This document shows positions 1-11,100 of a stretch of 64,000 nucleotides of DNA, piece by piece. The DNA is taken from the NCBI GenBank assembly GCA_013399855.1, contig VXAY01007012.1, forward strand, positions 856,674-920,673. Reading direction: 5' to 3'. Under the pieces are notes generated by a model, which worked only from the letters and a program-made list of their open reading frames with translations, was not told the origin of the DNA and ran no database searches. How positions within the stretch are numbered: position 1 is the stretch's first letter; each line of letters starts with the position of its first letter. This DNA is from Oxyruncus cristatus (lineage: Eukaryota > Chordata > Aves > Passeriformes > Cotingidae). The position numbers and the translations under genes were made by a program.

Positions 1-1389
1 TTAGCCAGGGAAGTTGATGAATCTCAAACAAGACTGATTCATCTGCAAATAATGCAGAGGATTGCAATTTGTAGGGTTTCTTTCTTTTTTTTCTTTTTTC
101 TCTCAATTAAAAAACAAATGCCAGATTCCTGTAGAGGCAGTTTAACCACTGCTATTATTGTGTTTGTGACTGGTTACCACACATGAGCTTTGTGATTAAA
201 ATTAGGCTATTAGAAACAGCCAGTTTCTTGAAAAATTAAGAGGAAACACTGAGGGGAAGCGATTTCTTTGAAAACAAAAACTGAATCAACTAATATGTTC
301 CCAGTCCTACCAGATGGGCCCTGCTTCTTCTGTGTCTTTTAACAGGGTAAACCAGGAGAGATGGGGCTGAAGGCAAGAGCATTTCACACTCTTACAGTTG
401 GTGGGGATTAAAGGACACTCAGGTCAATAATTTATTAAGGGCTCAGTGTTTCTAATCAGCCTCTCAATCTTGCACCTTTTCAGCCTTCAGACTTAGTTCT
501 GAATTTTGCATGAAGTTGTACTTTTATAATTTGTGTGGATCTGACTGTCCTGGACCAAAGGAGCCCTGACTTTTAGAGCATTTGAAAATCAGCCTGAAAT
601 TTCAAAGTTAGGCTCAAAGGAGAGCCTTTTGCTCTTATCTATGCACTGTATAAGCTGCTGGGTTTAAAATGAGATGATTCCAGTGATCTTGAGCAGAAAG
701 GGTTAAAAATGAGGATTTCATAGTCTGAGGTTGATGCCCTTCCTTGTGTTTGGGGACACAGCTTGAGCAGCAAGCCTATAGTGCAGCTTTCCTGAGTGTC
801 ACAGACAAAAGCAGCTTAGCCAGGTCCCCCTGCTCTATCAGCTTTACCCAGTGCACTGTAAAATTACCTGTGCTCCAGTCTTGTGACAGGGACAAAATAG
901 AGTTTATTTACACTTAGATTACCTGTGTTGAGCAGAAATGCTCAGAAGCCACATCTAGCAAGATATTTAGGTAGCAGGACAGACGAATGACTATGACGGT
1001 TTTGAAATAACACTTTTTGAGTTCCAAGACCTGAAGCCAGTGCTCAGTGACTTTATTATTAGGACTTAAGCATGTCACCTACACAGGTACTTCCCTAAAG
1101 CTTATTTGCATCCTTAAGAGCTGGAATGATGTTCTGAATCTGTTTGTGGATCTCTTTCGGAATGACATTTAGGCTCCCAATTCACCTGATGTTTCTGAAA
1201 CCTGCACCGTGTTAATTTGTTGTACTTTTTGTGGCATGTTTTTTCTCTTTTCTTAAGGGACTCTCCTGCATCCTTGTTGATTGTTGATCCGGTTTGCTTG
1301 GCTGCTCTCCAGCAGTCAGAGGGTATTTCCATCACCTGCTCAGGGCTTGTGAACCCCAGGACAGGCAATCTGCTGGTATAAATCAGACT

Positions 1390-1625
1390 CACAGAACCAT
1401 TGAATCATTTAGGTTGGAAAACGCCTCTTAAGATCGTTGAGTCCAACCATTAACCCAGCACTGCCAAGCCCACCGCTAAACCACGTCCCCAGGTGCCACA
1501 TCTGCATGGTTTTTAAATTCCTTCAGGGATGGTGACTCTACCACTTCCCTGGGCAGCCTATTCCAACTCTTGACATGCCATTCAGTGAAGAAATTTTTCC
1601 TAATAGCCATCCTGAACTTCTGTGT
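1390..1625 (-). repeat. CR1 LINE fragment, 3' end
   Basis: It starts CACAGAACCATTGAATC and GTTGGAAAA, with later GGGATGGTGACTCTACCACTT and CCTGGGCAGCC, the reverse complement of a CR1 3' end. The boundary at 1625 is approximate. Confidence 0.85.
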
Positions 1626-3322
1626 GGTCAGCGAGGCTGCTCCTGGGAAACACTGACTTCCGACAGGAGTAAAGATTCACCATCCACAAGGCTATAAAAT
1701 GCTCCAGCTGGTCAAAAGTATTCTTCCTATTCATCTCCATTTCAAAGAAAATTGAAGCTCACTTGGAGAAGCTTCTAGAAAATCATGGCTGGTGACATCC
1801 TCGTTGGTGGCGTTGGATGCCGTGAAGTGGCAGCAAAGGGTCGAATTCTGCCGCCCACAATCATTTCAGGCATTTCTTTTGTTCAGCTGCAGAGCCTGGC
1901 AGGGACCAGGGGAAAGTCTCACCCCTCCAGTCCTCTTCTTGTAGCTGCTTTTATTAAACAGGCGTCGTTCCTGTCAAAGTGAATAAAGGGAAGAGAGAGC
2001 AGTTCATTATCCAGTGTATCACTTTGAGTCTAATACTAATTAAAAGCTTTGCCATCACTTCTGTGGAACCTATTCTTAGAAATTATGTAAATTAATTGGA
2101 GTTTTGAAGAGGAGCATATGCCAAATCCTAAGTAATTCCCTGCTGGCTGAGGCAGCTCCAGTGCTGGAAACGGAGAACGGCATCAGGATCTTTTTTTTTT
2201 TTTTTCCTTTTGTGGCTGCAAAAATCTAAAGCTGCTTTGGTAAATTTTGATGCTTCTCTTTAGCAAATATATGAGACAGATCAAATATCCAGACCCTGAC
2301 CATTTTCCAGAGAGGTACAGTACAAAGGCTTTTTCTCCACGAAAGCTTTTCCATCTCAAAAATGACATTTAACGCAGACAGGCTTTTTACTTCCACAGCA
2401 TTTCTCCAAATAAATGCGTGTTCCTGCTTCAAAGAGGATTTTGACCCTCACAAGGGAGTTGTACTGGAGATCCCGTGAACTCCTGTTTTGGGTTCACTCT
2501 TGCTGCTCATTTAATGGGGAAAATATTTACTTACTGTGCTGAATGAGAAGGAGGATTTGATCCCAAGGTACATAGCGCATGGAGAAAAGGGGATGTGCTT
2601 TTGAAGTAAAATAGTTTAAATATTATTAGCTTTTTTTTTTTTCCTATCTGATTATTTTTCCCCTTTGAAAAAAGCAAATAGAAGGAGAAAGACCAAAGAA
2701 AATGATTCAGATAAAAATGAGAGGCAGTGTGATTTGGTGCCGATGTATTTTGGTCTCAATCAACAAATCACTTTAAAAGTTGATGAAACTACTTGCATGT
2801 TTAAAGATAAACATGATTAAGTACTTTGGTGGATCTTGGCTTATTATGTATCAAGCTGGATCAGAGCGTGAGTTGAATTATGGAGGGTTTGATGGGAAGA
2901 TGCTGCAGTGTAAGCTTGTTTCCAGATGCACATTTTGCAAAGTTGCCTTTTCTTTACAACCTCACCCTGAGGATTAAGAGACACTGGGTGTGGATCCTAG
3001 TGCGGGAGGAGGCAGCCCTCCAGTCCAGATGCTCTTTGCCTTTAGAGATTTGAAGTTCAGTGCTGGTGAGGTTGGACTTTTGCAGCCACCATCATCTCCT
3101 GCTGAAGCCTTTTCAGTATTAAAGTTGGCAGTTTTCGATTACGTTTCTGTCCCTGCTGCTGTGCAACCTCCGTGTACAAGGAGCCACATTCTCTTCCCTG
3201 CTTTAGACTTTAATTCATTGAAACACTGTCTGTGCAAAGCTGCTAGAAATGGGTCTCCTGTCGTCCTGATGCTTTAGTGGTATGGAAATGGTGGCCAGCA
3301 AATGCAGGTGTCACTGATGGTT

Positions 3323-3620
3323 ATAGAATCATAGAATCACAGAATGGTTTGCGTTGGAAGAGACCTTAAGATCATCCAGTTCCAACCCTGAGTCATGGGC
3401 AGGGACACCTTCCACTAGACCAGGTTGCCCAGAGCCCCATCCAACCTCTCCTTGAACACTTCTAGGGATGGGGCATCCACAACTTCTGTTGGCAACTTGT
3501 TCCAGTGCCTCACCAGCCTCATGGTGAAGATTTCTTCCTAATATCTGATCTAAATCTGCCTTCCTTCAGTTTGAAGCCATTCCCCCTTGTCCTATCACTG
3601 CATGCCCCTGTAAAGAGTAC
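3323..3620 (-). repeat. CR1 LINE fragment, 3' end
   Basis: It opens with ATAGAATCATAGAATCACAG (complement of the terminal ATTCTATG repeats), then GTTGGAAGAGACCTT and later CCCTTGTCCTATCACTGCAT. It is well preserved for about 300 bases and then loses similarity. Confidence 0.92.
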
Positions 3621-5090
3621 ATGCTATGCTGGAGGGCTGTCAGACTCCTGGAGGTCTGCTACTTCCTCAGCCATTAGTTCCTTGAGCTCCAGGCCATTAT
3701 TGTTAAATCTTCCTCAGTTGCCCCATCAGTATATACTTCTGCTCTGAAACTAAACCCGTTACAAATTTATGTATTTTTTTTTAAAAACTGCTTTTTGTTT
3801 CTCACAGAAAAGGCTCCGTAACGTTGCAGGGTTGTAAAGATGAAAACAACAATTCATTTAGCCATGGTTGGAGCTTGTAAAAATCCTTATCTCTGGCAGC
3901 ACCAGGAATGTAAGATCCCAAAATAGAAGTTGTTAAGTCTAACAAGCGGTGACAGGTCTTGGGAAAAGAAAGCACGATGACATACAACTTCGGATCAATA
4001 GAAAATCATTTTAGAACAAGAATACAGCATGTAGCAATGAATGTAGATGGGTTTGTCATTGCTAACCACTTATTAGATATCAAGCTTTCTGCATGTATTT
4101 TGGAGCAGCCTGTGAGTGTGTGTTAAATGTAACATCGTCTCTTTTTATGCTTGTGTTGGCTAATGCACCGACGGTTTGGAACTACTGTAGGACATTTTTA
4201 TTGAATGAACACAAAATGCAATCATTGCTCTGGAATTAGGATGCCAGCTTGTATGACTACTAGATAGGGGTCACAAGGGATGGAGTAATTAGATGTTAAA
4301 CACTAAACTGGTGGCAAATTGAGGAGTTGAATCTGGGTTGCTTGTGAGTTTCAGGATCCTGCTGCCATCCCCAAAGTTGCTGTGGGGAACCCTCTGGGAT
4401 TTGATCCCAGGTGAAAGCGTTTTGTTGGGCATGTACTTGAGCACAGCTGCCTGTTTTCCCATCAACATGTTCTCCTGATGCCCACATTCTGGGTCTGAGT
4501 TCACTGTCCAGGCCTTAGTCCACCTTCAGTCTCCTGGCTGGAAAAAATACCTTTCCAACTTGCCCTCTTGAATACCAGTGCAAGTGCTTATTTTGGTGCC
4601 CTGCAGGTGCTAGACATCCGTCAGGGCAAATCAGGGCCATCCTGAGCTGTTTCCATCCATGTTATCCTTTCCCTTGGGGGATGTCAGGATAAGTCCTGAT
4701 GCTCTTGGACCCCTAGTTGCTCTCTGGTGGTAGTGGCTGTCAGAGGTGAAGAGGCTCTGCCAGGGGATGATTTTCAAGGAGCCGTTTCTCAGGCAGGTCC
4801 TCATTTTGGTGAGAGCAATCTCCTTGTTGACTGAGTTCTGTTTAGATGCTGCTGGTGAGATGGACATACATTGTGCTTTAGATATGGTGAGCTTGGTCCT
4901 GTAGATGTGTCACCTAGGAGTGAAGTTGTCCCCTCTCTTTCTGTGGTTGGGTTGGCATGAAAAGAACATAGGAGCAGAAGCACTCAGCTAAGTGACAAAA
5001 TCCACATGGACACCTTTCACATAGGTTTTCAAATCTGTTGGCTCCTTGTTGGATGTCACCATGTGTTCCTCTTCCCATCTCTTCCCACAG

Positions 5091-5192
5091 GACCATGCTG
5101 ATTTGAGAAACCACTTCTTCACTGTGGGGATGAAGCTGGAGGCAGTGAATTTGAGGGAGCCATTTCATATCTGTCCTGCGTCAGTGACCAAG
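5091..5192 (+). CDS. SFMBT2: SFMBT2 exon: MBT repeat 3, N-terminal part
   Basis: 102 bases, phase 0 at both ends, encoding 34 residues from [10 protein letters not shown] to SVTK. It contains the MBT signature MKLEAVN followed by the FHICPASV strand. The acceptor is a pyrimidine-rich CTTCCCACAG and the donor is AAG|GTGAGT, both strong. In the human protein this block follows MEVFK, which would sit in the previous exon; no such exon is visible in 1-5090. Confidence 0.93.
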
Positions 5193-8100
5193 GTGAGTGC
5201 TCAGAAAGGAGGGATGAGAACAGCCTGGTGAGGAACCTCTTACTGATTTCCACCACATTTGGTAAAATTTGAGGGTGGTGCTTAACTGGCTGGAGAACAC
5301 ATGAAGAAATATTTTTAAAATCCATGGATGTTCCTTAAGTAATGAATTGAGTCTGTCCCACAAGCATCCCGGCTGACTGCATGCACTTAGAACCCATGGG
5401 GGTGATCATGTTCATCCACCACTTCCATGCAAAACAAAGGGATCCCTCTTTTGTCTCTGTCTCCCCTCCATCCGTATGTATTTTCCCTGCCCATCTGGCA
5501 AACCTTTGGGAATAAAACAGCTGAATGGAGGCAGTAGCTGGATGTTTAATCCACACTGTCAAAGGCAGGAGAGAGGAAGGCTGTGAAGTCTCCAGAATCA
5601 CCTCCAGTCCCTCAGCTGTGAGCACACTGAGTGACCCTGAACCCCAGTGCTTTCCCTTGCCTCAGTTTACCCGTCTCTAAAACTCAGGTTTTGACGTCTT
5701 TGGTGGAAATACTTTGATGGAAAGGGTTAGGTGAGAGCGGGTTATTTTCAGTAGTTTGATCCCAAGGTTTGGCTTTTTCAGCTTTCCATGTTACCTCATG
5801 TTCTGACTTCGTTCTCTTCTTTTCCATCCCTTAGGTTTTTAACAATCATTATTTACAAGTGACCATTGATGACTTGAGACCTGAACCCAGCAAAATCTCA
5901 ATGCTCTGCCATGCAGATTCCTTAGGGATCCTGCCAATACAGTGGTGCCTTAAAAACGGAGTCAATCTCACACCTCCCAAGGGTTCGTATTCCTTCTCAG
6001 TGATTTTCAGGTTTCCTCTGAAGCAAATTTGCATGTTATTACTGCCTTTAAAACTGTGGTGGTGGTTGCTGCAGAGCATCACCTGAAGTATCTCAAGCTA
6101 GAGTAGCTCTCTGGAGTGGTTGGGGCTGATCTGGCTCACACCAGCCCATGAACTTCTTAGCGAATGTGTCTTGCTGGTGGATTAATGTCCATGTGCTTTG
6201 AAATCTGAATCAGGCTGAATTTATCCTTGTGAATTCCAGTTAAATGAATCGTAGCAATTCTTTGTGTATGTAGAGAACAAAAGCAGCACTAAAAGTCCCA
6301 TCACACCATGGGCAAACCAGGCACCTCCCTATAGCATCCACCTGGATACAACACCGAGGCCAAGCAAAGCTCCTAAATCTGAATGTCCAAACTCAACTCG
6401 AACAGCTGCCTGCCCAGGAGTGTGTAGGCATTTCCTTGGCTGTCTCAGAAAATCCCAGACGAGGGCTCATTGTGAGCAGTGTTCAAGTCAGAGCCAGGAG
6501 AAGCAGCCTCCAACGGTGCTATTCCCCAACTTTGTAGCGGTGCAGTTAATTACCCTCCCTTTCAGACAACCACCTGCGGTGCCCCTGCTATATTTCTTTG
6601 CTTGAAAAATACGTTGGTTCTCTGGAATTTTAGATTTTTGAAGTTGGCTGGCTCTTTGGTCTGCTGCCAAAAATTGGTGTTGCTTGGGAGAAAAAGAAAA
6701 GCCATTGAAAAAAGGAAAAAAAAAAAAAAATCCCACTAAGTTTTATGTACGAAGATTTGTCTTCATTTTGGAAAAAGTATGGTGCTGCTGAACCCAGGGA
6801 AGTGAAGGGTTATTCCGTACCGGATTCGGAGTCCTCTTATGCGTATCCAGAGTGCTTTTTCAGCAGATGCAATTTGAAATTCCCACTCAAGTCCCGGAGC
6901 CCTGTGCGTGCAGCTGCATACGGTGCATACATTGTTACTCTGCTGCTTATGCTGAAATAAGTGTGTTCAGTAAATGTGCTGTCTGGGGCTTTGGCCGCTT
7001 CCTGCTTAAATCCAGGTGAAATGGTAATACCTGTGTAAGTGCTCACTGATACTGGCCAGAAAAGATGCTAAAAATGAAAGCAAATGAAGGACTTCTGCGT
7101 TTTTTTTCCACCCAAATTCACATGCAGCTTCCCCCAGGCTGGATAATTAACCGAAGCAGACCATGGGCCAGACAGTTCTCTTTACAGGGTCATGGCCTAA
7201 TAATTTCCAATCCATGCTGATACAAAGCCTGTCTGATGTGGTGTTTTTTGGGTCAAGTACGTGCGAACTCTTTTTTAGATGCCAACATTTTTAGATGTGT
7301 CTGAAGCATCCGTTTTATGAATATTTTTTCAACTTAGCCAGTAAAGACTACAGGGAAAGTTTTTACCTGGTCTGGTACATCAGACCAGCAACGTGGTCTA
7401 GTGGAGGGTGTCCCTGCCCATGGCAGGGATTGGAATTAGGTGATCTTCATGGCCTCTTCCAACCGAAGTGTTCTGTGATCCAGTCTGATGCTTGGTGATC
7501 GGGGTCCACCTGCACACCTGAGAAAATGTAGAAAGTCTCCCCTTATTCCCCTGATGAAAATAAAATTTACTTCCTTCTGTGAGATCAGAAATCCTGAAGG
7601 GAAGCTATTTAAAAGGCATAATGCCAGCGGCAGATAGATGCATTCTATATGTTGCTGTATTTTTTACAGTCTGTGTGAGGGCTGCGTGCCCATACTGCAT
7701 TTTAGCACCTTTGGTGTCAAAAACCTTTTCGGTTGGTAGACAAGCTCTCTGAGTTGGCGAAATGTAATCAGATACTGGAATGATTCCTTTAAAAATAAAA
7801 ACTCCCAAACGAAACACAACAAAACCCCACAAACCACAAAAAAAGAAAGCAGAGGGAGAGTGAAAAGCATTCAAACCTCTACTGAGGGTGCCAGACTTCT
7901 CTGAGCAGAATAATACCAGCTTTGGGTAAAAAAAATGGCCAGGACTGACATGAGGGGCTGCAAAGTGGGGAAGGCTGTTGTGTGAGCTGTCAACTAATGA
8001 GCAGGTCTGCACAAGGAGGAAATTCCACCACTTCCACCCCAGTCACAGCTCTGCCTGCCCTGGAGCGAACAGAATTGCCCCTTCTTGCACCAGATTGGAC

Positions 8101-11100
8101 CAGCCTCCTGCTACCCCAGTGCTTGCACATCCCCAACCAACATCACCCCTAACAGAGAATAGGTTGGCAGGGTTACTTCACCAGGAAGGTGCTCGAGCAT
8201 TGGAACAGGGTGGAGTCACCACCCCTGGAGGTGTTCAGGGAATGATTTGGTGTGGTCTAGTCGAGAAGGTGGTGATGGGTCAAAGGTTGGACTCGATCTG
8301 AGAGGTCTTTTCCAACCTTTATAAATCTGTGGTTCTGTTTAGTGTTGCCCAAATGGTTCTCCTTGTTGAAAGGCAAGAAGTTCCCATGAAGCAAAGGATG
8401 GCAATGGAAGAAGTACCTTTTTGTTTTTGTGAAAAGAATTTATTTGCTGTATTATCAGTCTAGTAACCGCGGTGGTGTTGGATCAAGGGTTGGACTTGAT
8501 GATCTCCGAGGTCCTTTCCAACCCGTCTGATTCTATGATTCTATGATTATGGGCTTGGGTTTTTTTTCTTAATTCATGGTTGATGAGAAGGTTTTCTGTT
8601 CTTAAAATTAACTGAATTAATTTCATCAGCACAATGTGCCAGGTTGGGGCATTTGAGTTTAGAGTCCTTTATCTGATAACCATTCTCATGCCTTTTTTGC
8701 CTATCAGGGGTTTGTTGAAGCCAAACATAAAGTAAATGAGTCATGAACAGGAGGTGCAAACATTTGCTACTGCAAATAGAGAGCAGTATTTTCCTGTACA
8801 GTGCCAAAAATGAATACCCATTTACTGCCGCTGTATAAACATTGAACAAGCACTGTTTATATTTATTAGAGCTGGATTTATAGACCACTTCCCTTTAGAG
8901 TAACAACCATTGTTTTATGAGCTATTAAGAGGGGGAAAAACATTTTGATAGTGCTCCTAGTTGTAAGGCTTACTAAGGAAATGCCACTTCCAAAGCCTCC
9001 TGTACATTTGTATTGTTATATTTGCTTCTTGTTAGACTGCTGGGCTCTTCCGTGGTGAGAGCTGAGATAGCAAACACTGCGAGGTTTTAAATGTTTGAGG
9101 AGCAGCAGTTGAACCGTGGAAACACAAGCTTTCAGCGTTGGTGCTTGGGCTGAGCCTTCCAGGATAGTTGTGTGTGAAGGCCATGTGCTAGTGGAGGTAC
9201 GTGGTACCACCCCGTGCACTGAGGGAGGCAGCTTGTGGCGTGATTATAGAACCACAGAATCACTAGGGTTGGAAAAGGTTGGAAAAGGCCTCCAAGATCA
9301 TCGAGTCCAACCCTTTGACCACTTGATCATCAGACCACGGCACCAAGTGCCACGTCCAGTTGTTTCTTTAACACTTTCAGGGATGGTGACTCCACCACTT
9401 CCCTGGGCAGTCCATTCCAATGCCTGACAACCCCTTCAGTGAAGAAATTCTTCCTAATGTCCAACCTGAACTTCCCTTAGCACAGCTTGAGGCCATTTCC
9501 TCTTGTCCTGCTGCTTGTTGCCTGGGAGAAGAGCCCAATCTCCACCCGGCTACACCCTCCTTTCAGGTAGTTGTAGAGAGTGATAATGTCCCCCTGAGCC
9601 TCCTTTTCTCTAGGCTAAACCCCTGCTCCCTCAGCTGCTCCTTTTATGATTTACTCTCCAGACCCTTTCCCAGCTCAGTTGCCCTTTTCTGGATAAAATC
9701 CAGCACCAAAATGTCTTCTTGAAGTNAGGTAGTTGTAGAGAGTGATAATGTCCCCCTGAGCCTCCTTTTCTCTAGGCTAAACCCCTGCTCCCTCAGCTGC
9801 TCCTTTTATGATTTACTCTCCAGACCCTTTCCCAGCTCAGTTGCCCTTTTCTGGATAAAATCCAGCACCAAAATGTCTTCTTGAAGTGAGTGGCCCAGAA
9901 CTGGACACAATAATTGAGGTGCAGTGTCACCATGATGTTCCATAAAAAGGCCACATACAGGACAGGGCTTGTTTGAAGCCAGTTCCTGGGTGTGCTCCTC
10001 TTGGAGTCATCCTCATTGTGCTGCTGAAGTGAATTATGGCAGATTCTCTCGCAGCCCTCCCTTTTTTCATTCCTTCTGAAGTCTAAAGCAAAAGATCTTG
10101 CAGTGATTTCAGTGGTGCAGGGTCAAGCCAAATGTTGGTTGTGCAGTGACAGCACAGTCAAGTTTTTACACCTCACTGAAACCTCTTTAATGTGCCTTTT
10201 CCATCCACTCTGACAAGGTTTTGTGTAGCTTGCAAATGAGATGCAAAACCTGTCCATGAGAGGTTTAAATCAGAGATGAGAAGAAGTGCAGGGTGTGGTC
10301 AGGTTTTTGATTCTCTGGCAGCTGAGGTGGACCCCAGGTGATTTCATTTGTACATCTGTGTGGTGGCTGTCCCCACATGAGCCCATCCCCAACTTCTGGC
10401 ATTGGTGGGGAGTGAGAGGGACTTTCACGGGGCAATTCTGCTCTGTCTGCAGGAGGATAAACAGACCACCTCTAGACCTGCCTGTTTCTCTGTTGGCTCC
10501 TTGGGGAACCCCGGGTGACAGGCAGAGCTGTAGATATCCCCACCGCAAACATCTGTACGTGATCAGACAGATCCCCCTCTGACATCAAGGAATGTGCACA
10601 TCTCCTCCTGTTTTCCATTTTGTTTTATGAAGCTGAAAAGTATCAGGCAAACAAATAACTGGAGAGAAAAAAGGAGATGGAGAAGAAGAGGGAAGAAAAT
10701 ACTGTTGCAGAAATTGTTTGCTGAAAAAAACAGTGCAGGGGTATTTTTTATATGAAACATGAACATTCTTTATAAGTAATTGCCCCTTTTTTTTCTTCCT
10801 AGTGCATGTTTATTTAAAATTTTCAAATTATTTTGCACTTTCATGCCCCGCAGAGACAGGCATCTTAGCTCAAGGCTTTATCTCACTAATTTGTCATGTA
10901 TGCAATCATTAGGATTAGAAGTTCATCTTATCCCAGATACTTTGCATCTTAGCAGGATGCTTGGGACTTCATTTTCAGAATTTTTACCTCCATTTTTGGG
11001 ATCTGGCTGACTGATACACTCAGTGTTCCAATCCTTTCTTGCCCTTAAAAAAAAGTCACAGTTTTCATTGTCATAAATGGTTCATTCACGTCTTTGACTA

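Larger units (their letters stand above)
1..5090 (+). other. SFMBT2: SFMBT2 intron (3' part) before the first visible exon
   Basis: No exon matching the end of MBT2 or the start of MBT3 is visible. The stretch holds two minus-oriented CR1 fragments (about 1390 and 3323), T-runs near 2191 and 2631, and otherwise unremarkable AT-rich intronic DNA. Confidence 0.8.

Noticed and set aside
1..5090. Searched for the preceding SFMBT2 exon (end of MBT2, region ending MEVFK)
   Set aside because: No matching reading frame next to a donor was found; that exon must lie upstream of the window.
5981..5990. Alternative donor at GTATTC five bases downstream for the MBT3 exon
   Set aside because: It would shift the frame and lose the conserved [12 protein letters not shown] junction.
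7605..8012. 135-codon minus frame
   Set aside because: No family similarity, no splice or promoter context; chance opening in AT-rich intron.
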